A DNA stretch of 46,785 bases from Nocardioidaceae bacterium. GTDB taxonomy: Bacteria > Actinomycetota > Actinomycetes > Propionibacteriales > Nocardioidaceae. Shown here in pieces: positions 8,157 through 16,465 of the stretch (position 1 is the first letter of the stretch; each line of letters begins with the position of its first letter). The stretch spans positions 1 to 46,785 of the forward strand of contig JAJUGK010000002.1 in NCBI GenBank assembly GCA_029268205.1. The letters are read 5' to 3'. The notes beneath the pieces were generated by a model, which ran no database searches, was not told the DNA's origin, and saw only the letters and a program-made list of their open reading frames with translations. The translations under genes were made by a program, and so were the position numbers.

Positions 8157-9433
8157 TCCGGCCGGTCGCCCAACACGCGCAGCAGCCGCTCGGCCTTCCA
8201 GCGCGACTCGGCGTACTCCTCGGCGACGTCGGAGGCGACCGTGATGCCGCCGCCGGTGCCCAGTGACCAGGCACCGGCGGCGTCAACCGTCCAGGACCGG
8301 ATCACCACCCCGAGGTCGGCGCGCCCGTCGCCGGCGATCCAGCCGAACGCGCCGGCGTACACCTCGCGCGGTGTCTCCTCGAGCTCGGCGATCACCTGCA
8401 TCGTGCGCAGCTTCGGCGCCCCGGTCATCGACCCGGCCGGGAAGAGCGCCCGCAGCGCGGCGACGGTGGAGATGCCCTCGCGCAGCCGGCCGCGCACGGT
8501 CGAGACCAACTGGTGCACCGCGGCGTAGGACTCGACCGCCATCAGGGCGGGCACCTCGACGGTGCCCGGCTCGCTGACCATCGCCACGTCGTTGCGCAGC
8601 AGGTCGACGATCATCAGGTTCTCCGCGCGGAACTTCGCATCGGCGACCAGCCGCGCGGCCTCGGCGGCGTCGGACTCGGGGGTGTCGCCGCGCGGCGTGG
8701 TGCCCTTGATCGGCTTGGTCTCGAGCACGCGGTCGGCGGTGATCCGGGCGTACCGCTCCGGTGACGCGCTGAGCAGATGGACCCCGGCGCCGGGCACGTC
8801 GTGCTGGAGGAAGCCGGCGTACGGCGCGGGGTCGAGGGCGCGCAACCGGAGATAGACCGCGAACGGGTCCTCGTCAGGGGCGGCCGGGCCGGGCACCCGG
8901 TAGGTCAGGTTGACCTCGTAGGAGTCGCCGGCCCGCAGGCGTTCCTGCACCTGCGCGAAGGCCTCCGCGTACGCCGGGGGCACCTGCGGCACCGCGGTCC
9001 GCAGCCACGGGGTCGCGGCGCGCTCGTCCTCGTCGTGCACCAGTTCGCGCACGTGCCGCGCGCGCATCCACACCGCGTCCGGCAGCCGGGCCGGGCCCGC
9101 GGGCGCGTGCTGCGCAGGGAGGTCGGGCCGGGCGGCGTACCCGAAGTAACCCACCCAGGAGAACTCCTCGCTGCGGCCGGCCCCGGCGTCGGCGCGCAGC
9201 TGCTCGTCGAGGACGCCGAAGATGTCGGTGCCGACGACCTCGCTGCGCCCGCGCCGGTGCGCCCGCACCTCGCCCGCGGCGGCGTCGTAGCTCAGCGACA
9301 GGTCGTCGGGCTCGAGCCAGCCGACCAACGACCGGCGCACCTCTCCTGGGCGCGCGCCCCCGCCGTCGAGCCAGAACATCCGCGGGTGGGTCGCGGCCAC
9401 CTCGGCGGCGACCTGCACCGCCCGCGTCGTCAC
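8141..9433 (-). CDS. pabB: Aminodeoxychorismate synthase component I (PabB)
   Basis: 430 residues from GTG 9433, which overlaps the pabA stop as GTGA; an ATG upstream in the same frame lies inside pabA. This is the chorismate-binding enzyme that aminates chorismate to 4-amino-4-deoxychorismate, the first step of p-aminobenzoate and folate synthesis. The signature PIKGT (241-245) carries Lys243, which marks PabB against the PIAGT of anthranilate synthase. Other family motifs are ENLMIVDLLRND (271-282), FPAGSMTGAPK (331-341) and GTGGGITVASD (392-402). PabA next to it supplies ammonia from glutamine. The lyase PabC, needed to finish PABA, is not in the window. Its stop lies within the 3-prime end of convergent pepD. 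Confidence 0.9.
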   Translation of the reverse strand: MTTRAVQVAAEVAATHPRMFWLDGGGARPGEVRRSLVGWLEPDDLSLSYDAAAGEVRAHRRGRSEVVGTDIFGVLDEQLRADAGAGRSEEFSWVGYFGYAARPDLPAQHAPAGPARLPDAVWMRARHVRELVHDEDERAATPWLRTAVPQVPPAYAEAFAQVQERLRAGDSYEVNLTYRVPGPAAPDEDPFAVYLRLRALDPAPYAGFLQHDVPGAGVHLLSASPERYARITADRVLETKPIKGTTPRGDTPESDAAEAARLVADAKFRAENLMIVDLLRNDVAMVSEPGTVEVPALMAVESYAAVHQLVSTVRGRLREGISTVAALRALFPAGSMTGAPKLRTMQVIAELEETPREVYAGAFGWIAGDGRADLGVVIRSWTVDAAGAWSLGTGGGITVASDVAEEYAESRWKAERLLRVLGDRPDQSPK

Positions 9434-10056
9434 CGGAGCTCCAGGAACGCCGCGATCAGCGCGGCCCCGTGCTCGGTGAGGATCGACTCGGGATGGAACT
9501 GCACCCCGTGCAGCGGGCGCGTGCGGTGCCGCACGCCCATCACCACCCGGGTGCCGTCGGGGTCGGTCGCCCAAGCGCACGCCTCGATCTCGTCGGGCAG
9601 GTCGAGCACGGCCAGCGAGTGGTAGCGCACCGCCGCGAAGCCCTGCGGCAGACCGGCGAAGAGGCCGGTCCGGTCGTGCGCGATGGCCGCCACCTCGCCG
9701 TGGGCCGGCCGCACCCGGTCGACCCGGCCGCCGTACGCCGTCACCAGGCCCTGCATCCCCAGGCAGACCCCGAGCACGGGGATCGGTGCCGCACGCAGCA
9801 CCTGCGTCCCGACGGCGAAGTCGGCGGGGACCGTGGGGCTGCCGGGACCGGGCGAGAGCACCAGGTGCGTCCAGTCGCCGGCGAGCACGTCCTCGGCGGT
9901 GACGGCGTCGTGCTGGACCAGGTCCGGCAGCGCGCCGGTCACGCCGGCGATCAGGTGCAGCAGGTTGTGGGTGTAGGAGTCGTGATGGTCGACGACCAGC
10001 ACCCGTGGTCGGTCGAGCGGAGCGTCGTCCTGAGCCTGGCGAAGGGTCGAGACCAC
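9430..10056 (-). CDS. pabA: Aminodeoxychorismate/anthranilate synthase glutamine amidotransferase (PabA/TrpG-like)
   Basis: 208 residues from GTG 10056, which follows the phzE-like stop by four bases with GGGGTGA overlapping that stop. It is a class I glutamine amidotransferase: VLVVDHHDSYTHN at the N-terminus, oxyanion strand LSPGPGSP, nucleophile Cys98 in GVCLGMQG, and the His/Glu pair in GVQFHPESIL. It releases ammonia for PabB. Residues 1-17 (VVSTLRQAQDDAPLDRP) are encoded by a REP-like repeat and resemble no PabA N-terminus. A second GTG at 10002 begins exactly at VLVVDHHD and is a good alternative start. In that case the repeat is intergenic and the protein is 190 residues. The upstream ribosome binding site favours 10056; the family alignment favours 10002. 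Confidence 0.88.
   Translation of the reverse strand: MVSTLRQAQDDAPLDRPRVLVVDHHDSYTHNLLHLIAGVTGALPDLVQHDAVTAEDVLAGDWTHLVLSPGPGSPTVPADFAVGTQVLRAAPIPVLGVCLGMQGLVTAYGGRVDRVRPAHGEVAAIAHDRTGLFAGLPQGFAAVRYHSLAVLDLPDEIEACAWATDPDGTRVVMGVRHRTRPLHGVQFHPESILTEHGAALIAAFLELR
10007..10054. repeat. REP-like element at the pabA start
   Basis: About 48 bp lying between the phzE-like stop and the conserved pabA start. Read on the minus strand it begins GGTCTCGACCCTTCGCCAGG and ends TCCGCTCGACCGACC. Both ends reappear in the repeat inside the AtuA-family gene (37986-38009), which reads GGTCTCGAC directly joined to TCCGCTCGACCGACC. Short GGTCTCGAC...GTCGACC-type elements are scattered through actinobacterial genomes. 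Two copies in 46 kb with shared ends support a dispersed repeat family. Confidence 0.65.
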
Positions 10057-10060
10057 GACC

Positions 10061-11974
10061 TCACCCCAGCAGCTCCACGACCAGGTCGTGGACGAGGTCG
10101 TACCCGCGCTCGGTGAGGATCGACTCCGCGTGGAACTGGATCCCCCGGTAGTGCGGCCCGCGCAGCAGGTGGACGTCGCCGCTGTCGGCGTCGGTCGCGA
10201 CCTCCACCCCCGCCGGCAGCGGTGCGCCCTCGGGCACCCGGGCGACGAAGGTGTTGTAGAACCCCACCGCCTCGCGCCGGCCGAAGAGGTCGACGGTCGA
10301 CTGCGTGCCCTGGAAGACGATGTCCTTGTAGGCGAGCTTGAGGCCGAGCCGGTCGCTGAGCACCTGGTGGCCCAGGCAGACCGACAGGAAGGGCCGGTCG
10401 CCGGCGAGGAGGTGCTCCGTGGCGGCCCGGAACGCGGCGATCTTGGGGTGGGCGCCGTCGCGCGGGTCACCCGGACCGGGTCCGACGATGACCAGGTCGG
10501 CGCCGGCGAAGGAGTCCGGCGTCCAGTCCTCGTGGCGGACGACCCGCGAGCGCATGCCCATCACCGCGAGCAGGTGCCGCAGCATGTTCACGAAGTCGTC
10601 CTCGCCGTCGAGGATCACGACCTCGCGGTCCTTGAGGATCGGGTCGGGTGTGGCGTCGCCCTGGTCGGTGAGCCAGAAGCCGGACAGCCGGCGGTTGCGG
10701 GCGTTCAGGGCGACCAGGACGTCCTCGTCGTTGACCAGCTCGAGCATGTCGACCGCCGGCGCCGGCGCGGGCGGCACCAGCCCGAACGCGCTGAGGATGC
10801 CGCCGGCCTTGGCGTGGGTCTCGGCGGTCTCGTACGCCGGGTCGGAGTCGCGCACGAGGGTGGCACCGGCGGTCACGGTCAGCGTGCCGTCGGGTCTGAC
10901 GTCGGCGGTGCGGATGACGATCGGGCTGTCGACGACCGGCTGGCCCTCGTCGTCGCGGCCGAAGATCGCCAGGGCCGCGCCGTAGTAGCCGCGCCCCGCC
11001 GGCTCGTACTTCTTGATCAGCCGGCAGGCGTTCTCTACCGGCGAGCCGGTGACGGTGGCGGCGTACATCGTGTCGCGCAGGACCTCGCGCACGTCGCGGT
11101 CGGTGCGGCCCGCGAGGAGGTACTCGGTGTGGATGAGGTGCGTCATCGGCTTGAGGAACGGTCCGAGCACCTGGCCACCCTCCTGGCACAGGTCGCACAT
11201 CATCTTCAGCTCCTCGTCGACGACCATGAAGAGCTCGTAGATCTCCTTCTCGTCCTTGAGGAAGGTGAGCAGATCGCGGCGCAGCGCGGTGTCATCAGCC
11301 CCCCGCGGGATCCGGAACGTCCCGCTGATCGGGTTCATCCGGACGTCGCCGCCGTGGACGCTGACGTGCCGCTCGGGGGAGGCACCGATCAGGTACCGGT
11401 CGCCGGTGAAGAACAGGTAGGTCCAGTAGGCGCCGCGCTCGCGCTCGAGCAGCCGCCGGTAGACGCTCAGCGCCGTCCGCGCGTCCCACCCGGCGACGAC
11501 CGCGCGGTAGTGGCGTCCTACGACGAGGTTGGCGCCCTGCCCCTGGCCGATCTCGTCGTCGATGATGGCGCGCACGAGCTCGCCGTACGCCTCGTCGTCG
11601 ACCTCGAACCCGCCGCGGTCGGTGAACTCGATCGGCTCATCGGGCAGCGCGGCGAGCACGTCGGCGACGGTGCACTCGATCTCGGTGTCGACATCGACGA
11701 CCACCAGCGGGGTGCCGTCGTCGTGGGCCTCGAAGCCGCGCTCGCTGACCTGACGGAACGGCACCGCGACGAGTCGGTCGCACTGCCGGTCGGGCGCGGG
11801 CACCCCCTCCTCGAGCGGGATGTCGAGGAGTGACTCGGCCACCCAACGGCGGCCGCCGAGCAGGCCGACGGTGTCCCTGCCTCCGATGCGTGTGGACCGG
11901 CGGATGATCGCCCAGGCCTCGTGCCCCTGGATCGCCTCGATCCCAGCACGAGCACGGTCCACTGCGGCAGTCAT
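10061..11974 (-). CDS. PhzE-like fused anthranilate/ADIC synthase
   Basis: 637 residues. The N-terminal chorismate-utilising domain (about 1-400) carries PISGTF (215-220), IYELFMVVDEELKMM (245-259) and TVTGSPVENACRLIKKYE (308-324). The C-terminal glutamine amidotransferase domain (about 450-637) has GPGPGDP, nucleophile Cys533 in SVCLGHQ, and His615/Glu617 in FHAESIL. The fused order and the GSPVENACR motif are those of PhzE-like proteins, which make 2-amino-2-desoxyisochorismate in phenazine producers. Anthranilate formation by stand-alone members cannot be excluded. No phzD, phzF, phzG or phzB is in the window. It is the first gene of the operon with pabA and pabB, so its chorismate use is co-regulated with PABA synthesis. 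Confidence 0.82.
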   Translation of the reverse strand: MTAAVDRARAGIEAIQGHEAWAIIRRSTRIGGRDTVGLLGGRRWVAESLLDIPLEEGVPAPDRQCDRLVAVPFRQVSERGFEAHDDGTPLVVVDVDTEIECTVADVLAALPDEPIEFTDRGGFEVDDEAYGELVRAIIDDEIGQGQGANLVVGRHYRAVVAGWDARTALSVYRRLLERERGAYWTYLFFTGDRYLIGASPERHVSVHGGDVRMNPISGTFRIPRGADDTALRRDLLTFLKDEKEIYELFMVVDEELKMMCDLCQEGGQVLGPFLKPMTHLIHTEYLLAGRTDRDVREVLRDTMYAATVTGSPVENACRLIKKYEPAGRGYYGAALAIFGRDDEGQPVVDSPIVIRTADVRPDGTLTVTAGATLVRDSDPAYETAETHAKAGGILSAFGLVPPAPAPAVDMLELVNDEDVLVALNARNRRLSGFWLTDQGDATPDPILKDREVVILDGEDDFVNMLRHLLAVMGMRSRVVRHEDWTPDSFAGADLVIVGPGPGDPRDGAHPKIAAFRAATEHLLAGDRPFLSVCLGHQVLSDRLGLKLAYKDIVFQGTQSTVDLFGRREAVGFYNTFVARVPEGAPLPAGVEVATDADSGDVHLLRGPHYRGIQFHAESILTERGYDLVHDLVVELLG

Positions 11975-11988
11975 GGCCGCAGCCTAGT

Positions 11989-12004
11989 GACCCGGCGCCG
12001 GGTC
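11989..12004. promoter_or_regulatory. 16-bp perfect palindrome before the phzE-like gene
   Basis: GACCCGGCGCCGGGTC is its own reverse complement and lies 15 bases upstream of the phzE-like start, in the 109-bp gap after the aldo/keto reductase gene. It could be an operator for the phzE-pabA-pabB operon or, folded as a 6-bp stem with a GCGC loop, the terminator of the long catabolic operon ending at 12084. GC-rich palindromes arise by chance fairly often here. Confidence 0.35.
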
Positions 12005-12083
12005 GCCGGCGGCGTCCCGCTGCGCGGAGGCGCCATCGATCTGCGAGTCGGCGCCCATCACGTGCGCGGAAGCGGGATGGCCC

Positions 12084-12974
12084 TCAGAGCTCCTCGAATG
12101 TCTCCGGGTCGCCGCCGATCCGTCCACGCGGGTCGACGGACGCACCGACCTCGGCGTACTCCCGGGTCGTCAACTCGAGGTCAAAGATTCTGAGGTTCGC
12201 CGACTGCCGTCGGCGGTCCGCCGACTTCACGACCACCGCCCGCCCCTGCCGGAGGTGCCAGCGCAACACCACCTGCGCCACAGTGGCGCCATGGCGGTCG
12301 GCGATCTCGCGCAGTCGCGGTTCTTCGTGCACGCGGCCGCTACGCCCCAGGGGGCTCCACGCAACGGTCTGGATCCCCAGGCGTCGATGAGCGGCCTCGA
12401 CGAGACCCGGCACGAACCCGGGGTGGGCCTCGACCTGGTTGACCACGGGCAGCTCGCCGGACTCCGCGCGCAAGCGATCGAGATGCTCCGGCAGGAAGTT
12501 GGAGACCCCGATAGACCCAAGCACACCCTCCTCACGCAGGTCGATCAGTGCCCGCCACGCCTCGACGTAGGCACCGCGCATCGGCAACGGCCAGTGGATC
12601 AGATACAGGTCGATGCGGTCGAGCCCAAGCCGTTCCACGGAAAGGTAGGCAGCACGACGCGCCGCCTCGTAGCCGTGGTCACGGCCTCGGAGCTTGCTCA
12701 CGACGAAGATCTCGTCGCGCGGGAGGCCCGTCGCCCGGACCGCCCGCCCCACCTCGATCTCGTTGCCGTACCGGGTGGCTGTATCCACAAGCCGATACCC
12801 GACGTCGAGCGCACTCGCAACGGCTGCCTCGGCCTCCGCCCCGCGAAGCGGATAGGTGCCGAACCCGACCACCGGCATCGCCGCCGCGTCGGCGAGCCGC
12901 ACTCGGCCACTCGTGTCCACCCCGGACACCAGGTCGGGAGGGACGGATGCGGCTTCGTCAGGCACGGGATTCAC
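12084..12974 (-). CDS. Aldo/keto reductase
   Basis: 296 residues, GTG start inside the end of the GMC oxidoreductase gene (17-base overlap). The NADPH-dependent TIM-barrel family tetrad is complete: Asp64, Tyr69 (TATRYGNE), Lys94 (VVSKLRG) and His127 (YLIHWPLP). Further family landmarks are GSIGVSNF and the late KS.DRRR NADPH-binding segment. Overall it resembles the 2,5-diketo-D-gluconate reductase group, which reduces keto-sugars and small aldehydes. As the last gene of the 13-gene catabolic operon it probably reduces an aldehyde or keto intermediate, or interconverts polyol and sugar. Substrate unknown. Confidence 0.88.
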   Translation of the reverse strand: MNPVPDEAASVPPDLVSGVDTSGRVRLADAAAMPVVGFGTYPLRGAEAEAAVASALDVGYRLVDTATRYGNEIEVGRAVRATGLPRDEIFVVSKLRGRDHGYEAARRAAYLSVERLGLDRIDLYLIHWPLPMRGAYVEAWRALIDLREEGVLGSIGVSNFLPEHLDRLRAESGELPVVNQVEAHPGFVPGLVEAAHRRLGIQTVAWSPLGRSGRVHEEPRLREIADRHGATVAQVVLRWHLRQGRAVVVKSADRRRQSANLRIFDLELTTREYAEVGASVDPRGRIGGDPETFEEL

Positions 12975-14571
12975 CGAGGATGAGTGCCGCTCCCTTCTCC
13001 CCGATCATCATGGAGGGCGCTTGGGTGTTCCCGCTGATGATCGTCGGCATGACGGAGGAGTCGATCACCCGCAGCCCCTCCAAGCCGTGGACGCGAAGCT
13101 CGGGGTCCACAACTGCAAGGTCGTCGACGCCCATCTTGCAGCTGCCGACCGGGTGATAGTCGGTCTTGCCCCAGGCGCGGATAAAGTCGCGGATCTCGGA
13201 GTCCGTGCGCACGCTGTCGCCCGGGAGCCGCTCCTCCTTCAGGATGCCCTTGAACGCCGGCGCAGCGAGCACCTCCCGCATGATCTTGAAGCCCTCGACT
13301 GCCACGTCCATGTCCTCGGGGGTCTCCATGTAGTTCGGGTCGACGATCGGCGGGACGTTCGGGTCCGCGGAGGCGAGGGTGACCGATCCGCTCGACGTCG
13401 GTCGCACATTGCAAGCCAGGAGCGTCACGCCGTGACCGGGGATCTTCTCGGCCTGCTGCGCCCCGTCCTTCCAGACCACGTAAGCCGGAAGGAAGTGCAA
13501 CTGGACGTCGGGCGAGCGCACCTCAGGGCTGCTCGACACGAAGGCGCCGGCCTCGGTGATGGTCGCGGTGGCGGGACCCGTTCGATACAGCCCGTACTCG
13601 AGGGCGTGCAGCGCAGCCCGGTGCGGGCGGTTCTCGCCGCTGTAGGTGATCGGCTGTGCCGCCTCCCGGGTGATGTAGACCTCGAGTTGGTCGCGCAGGT
13701 TCCTCCCGACACCCGGGAGTGCGTGCACGACATCCACACCGACCGCCGCCAGTTCGTCCGCCGGACCAATGCCTGACAGCAACAGCAACCGGGGCGTGTT
13801 GATCGCTCCTGCACTCAGGATCACCTCGCCGTCCGCGTAGGCGACCTCGTCCTTGCCCCGGCGCCGGTAGCGGACCCCCACGGCGCGCCCTCGCTCGACG
13901 AGGACCTTCTGTGCATCGGCACCTGTGAGGACCGTCAGGTTGGGGCGGTCGAGCACCGGGTGCAGGAACGCTGTGGACGCGCTCTCCCGTCGGGCGTTGC
14001 GCTGGGTCACCTGGTGGAAGAAGACACCTTCCTGACTCGCACCGTTCGGGTCGTCGGTACGGGGGATCCCGACCTGCTGAGCCGCACGTACGAACGCCTG
14101 GGAGGTCGGGTTGTGCTGCACCTGATCCGCGACGTTGAGTTCCCCGTCGGTGCCGTGAAACTCATCAGCGAGCCGCTCGTTGCGCTCATGCTTGATGAAG
14201 TACGGCAAAACCTCGTCGTAGGACCATCCCGTGCAACCGAGATCCGCCCACTCGTCGTAGTCGAGACGGTTCCCTCGGATGTAGAGCATGGCATTGACCG
14301 ACGTCGACCCACCGAGCGCCTTACCCTGCGGCAGGAACATCGTCCTGTTGTTGAGGTGCTTCTGCGGAGCCGTGTTGAAGATCCAGTTCGCCTTCGTTCC
14401 CATCAACATGGAGAAACCCGCGGGGATCTTCAGCAACGGGTGTCGGTCACGCGCACCTGCCTCCAGGAGCAGGACGCGGTGTCGCGGGTCTGCACTGAGG
14501 CGATTCGCCAACACGCAGCCGGCTGCGCCGGCGCCCACGATGACATAGGTGTAGCGGCTCAAGGTTGTCAC
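12958..14571 (-). CDS. GMC-family FAD-dependent alcohol dehydrogenase/oxidase
   Basis: 537 residues, GTG start overlapping the glycerate kinase stop as GTGA. FAD-binding GAGAAG (13-18) and LLLEAGARD near 35 open the protein. The family signature GKALGGSTSVNAMLYIRG comes near 83, and the second GMC signature GAINTPRLLLLSGIGP near 255. The catalytic pair is His473 (DYHPVGSCKMG) and Asn515 (SGNTQAPS). It lies closest to the choline-dehydrogenase/AlkJ type, which oxidises primary or secondary hydroxyls and passes electrons to the respiratory chain or oxygen. In this cluster it is the likely first oxidation of an imported hydroxylated substrate, with the aldehyde dehydrogenase next. No signal peptide is present, so it acts in the cytoplasm. 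Confidence 0.9.
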   Translation of the reverse strand: MTTLSRYTYVIVGAGAAGCVLANRLSADPRHRVLLLEAGARDRHPLLKIPAGFSMLMGTKANWIFNTAPQKHLNNRTMFLPQGKALGGSTSVNAMLYIRGNRLDYDEWADLGCTGWSYDEVLPYFIKHERNERLADEFHGTDGELNVADQVQHNPTSQAFVRAAQQVGIPRTDDPNGASQEGVFFHQVTQRNARRESASTAFLHPVLDRPNLTVLTGADAQKVLVERGRAVGVRYRRRGKDEVAYADGEVILSAGAINTPRLLLLSGIGPADELAAVGVDVVHALPGVGRNLRDQLEVYITREAAQPITYSGENRPHRAALHALEYGLYRTGPATATITEAGAFVSSSPEVRSPDVQLHFLPAYVVWKDGAQQAEKIPGHGVTLLACNVRPTSSGSVTLASADPNVPPIVDPNYMETPEDMDVAVEGFKIMREVLAAPAFKGILKEERLPGDSVRTDSEIRDFIRAWGKTDYHPVGSCKMGVDDLAVVDPELRVHGLEGLRVIDSSVMPTIISGNTQAPSMMIGEKGAALILGESRA

Positions 14572-15581
14572 TTCCTGGCTTCAATGGGATCAGATGATTC
14601 AAGGGATAGGGCCACCGTGAGGCGGTGCCCGACGTCGTGCAGGGACTCGGGGCTCCCCGCTTCGTGGACCGCGCACAGCCCCAGGGCCCGGGCTACCTCC
14701 GGCCCGCCGCGGTCGCGTCCGACGACGGCATACACCGGTACGCCCGCCCGCCTCGCGAGCCGGGACACGCCCTGCACGGCCTTCCCTTCCAGGGTCTGCG
14801 CATCGAGGCTGCCCTCGCCGGTCACCACCGCGTCGGCCGACGCGAGCAGCGCCTCGAGACCCACTGTTTCGAGCACGGCCTCGATTCCCGAGACGAGCCT
14901 CGCGTCATGCACGGCCCACAGCGCGCCAGCGAGGCCACCGGCGGCTCCCGTGCGCGCAACCCCGCGCGGATCGCGCGGGAAGGTTCGGGCAGCCTCGTGC
15001 AAGCGAGTGGTCAGACGCCGGACCGTGTCCGGGTCGGCCCCCTTCTGCGGTCCGTAGACCTGCGCGGCCGCTTCATAGGGCGTGGTGACGTCGCACAGCA
15101 CTCGAACCCGGACCGAGCCGAGCCCCCCAGCCGCCGCGAGCGCACCGAGCGCACCCAGACCACCATCGGAGAAGCCGCTGCCACCGCCGCCGAGCAGGAT
15201 CTCCTCCGCCCCGCTGGCGGCGGCATGGGCGAGCAACTCACCGGTGCCGGCGCTCGTCGCGGCGAAGGCGTCGACGGTGCCCGGATCGACGAGGTGCAGC
15301 CCGGACGCCTGCGCGGTCTCGACGACCGCGATGCGCCGGTCCTCAGACAGGAGGAAGGACGCCTCGACCAGGGTGCGATCGGGCGCGTGGACCCGGTAGG
15401 TGTGCAGCTTCCCGCCCAGGGCAGTCCGCAGTGCTTCGAGGGTTCCTTCCCCACCATCGGCCACGGGGCAAAGGCGGGCCGTCCCGCCAGCGGTCCGCAC
15501 ACCGCCCGCCACGGCTTCCGCCACCTCCGCGGCGGTCAGCGTCCCCTTGAACGAGTCGGGCGCGATCACGACTGTCGGCAT
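14568..15581 (-). CDS. Glycerate kinase (GlxK/GarK family)
   Basis: 337 residues, ATG start with GAGGAGG five bases upstream. The family motifs are present: VVIAPDSFKGTLTAAEV at the N-terminus, PVADGGEGTLEA near 39, GGGGSGFSDGGLGALGAL near 131, the YGPQKGAD segment near 175, and GEGSLDAQTLEGKA near 252. It phosphorylates D-glycerate, in this family mostly to 2-phosphoglycerate, bringing a C3 unit into glycolysis. At 337 residues it is shorter than the usual about 370-380; the shortening is spread over loops, with no sign of a broken frame. Its presence implies that the cluster's pathway yields glycerate, for example from tartronate semialdehyde or hydroxypyruvate. Confidence 0.9.
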   Translation of the reverse strand: MPTVVIAPDSFKGTLTAAEVAEAVAGGVRTAGGTARLCPVADGGEGTLEALRTALGGKLHTYRVHAPDRTLVEASFLLSEDRRIAVVETAQASGLHLVDPGTVDAFAATSAGTGELLAHAAASGAEEILLGGGGSGFSDGGLGALGALAAAGGLGSVRVRVLCDVTTPYEAAAQVYGPQKGADPDTVRRLTTRLHEAARTFPRDPRGVARTGAAGGLAGALWAVHDARLVSGIEAVLETVGLEALLASADAVVTGEGSLDAQTLEGKAVQGVSRLARRAGVPVYAVVGRDRGGPEVARALGLCAVHEAGSPESLHDVGHRLTVALSLESSDPIEARK

Positions 15582-16465
15582 CGTGCCTCCTCGGCCACCG
15601 GCTGGCCTTCGGCCGCGCCGGTCAGCACTCGGGCGTCCCTTCCACCGCTGGCGGCACCGACAAGGCTCCGCATCCGGGTCGCGACATCACCCACCAAGTC
15701 GTCGATCGGACGGTCCCACAGACCGCGGTTGAGGATCTCCGCCTCGAACGGCCCGCGGTAGCCACAGGATCTGAGGCGATCGACGAAACCCGCCAGGTCG
15801 ATTACCCCGTCTCCCGGCAGTCCCCGGCCGGCGACCAGATCCACGGTCGGGACCAACCAGTCAGCAATGTGTGCCAGCGCCAAGAAGGGCGCAGCGCGTT
15901 GCAGTGCAGCGCCGAGGTCGGGGTCCCACCATAGGTGGTAGCTATCTGCGACGACGCCGACCGCAGGATCGGCGATGGACGCAACCAGGTCGGTCGCCTG
16001 ATCCAGCCGGACCAGAGCCGAGCGCTCGGCCGCGAACATCGGATGGAACGGCTCCACGCCGAGGGTCACCCGATGCTCGCGAGCGGTCGGGATCAGGCGC
16101 TCGATACCGTCGCGGATCCGTGCGATCGCCTCGGCCGTTCCTGCCTCGAGCACCGGACCACAGACCAGCACGAGCACGGGTGCACCGAGGATCGCGGCTT
16201 CCTCGATGGCCGTGCAGTTGTCGCGGTGCGCAACCTGGTCGGGGCGCGTGCCGGTGAAGAATCCCCCCCGGCACAGGCTGCTCGCACGCAGGCCGTGGTC
16301 ATCGAGCGCACGACGTGTACGCGTCGCATCGCCGTCGATGAACCCGTGGCGCCAGGGCGCGAACCGGGTGATTCCTGCCCGCTCGCACGCGGCGAGAGTC
16401 GTAAGCATCGGTGTCTTCTCCGCCGTCGCCTGATTGAAGGACACCACGTCCGCGAGCCGGGTCAC
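15566..16465 (-). CDS. Sugar phosphate isomerase/epimerase-family TIM barrel
   Basis: 299 residues, GTG start overlapping the DUF993 stop as GTGA. It belongs to the xylose-isomerase-like TIM barrel group (IolE, hydroxypyruvate isomerase, ketose epimerases). Likely metal-site residues are Glu in LGVEPFHPMF, Asp and His in VVADSYHLWWD, His in LALAHIADW, and the late Glu in GPFEAEIL. These are the four positions that normally hold the divalent metal. It may isomerise, epimerise or eliminate from a keto-sugar; some family members also open 3-keto-glycosides. The C-terminal about 30 residues past the barrel are low-complexity and overlap the glycerate kinase gene. Confidence 0.8.
   Translation of the reverse strand: MTRLADVVSFNQATAEKTPMLTTLAACERAGITRFAPWRHGFIDGDATRTRRALDDHGLRASSLCRGGFFTGTRPDQVAHRDNCTAIEEAAILGAPVLVLVCGPVLEAGTAEAIARIRDGIERLIPTAREHRVTLGVEPFHPMFAAERSALVRLDQATDLVASIADPAVGVVADSYHLWWDPDLGAALQRAAPFLALAHIADWLVPTVDLVAGRGLPGDGVIDLAGFVDRLRSCGYRGPFEAEILNRGLWDRPIDDLVGDVATRMRSLVGAASGGRDARVLTGAAEGQPVAEEARCRQS

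Noticed and set aside
10088-11833. A 581-codon plus-strand open frame
   Set aside because: Antisense of the PhzE-like gene with no family features.
10061-11974. A phenazine biosynthetic cluster
   Set aside because: Only the PhzE-like gene is present; flanking genes are pabA/pabB and an aldo/keto reductase, with no phzA/B, phzD, phzF or phzG.
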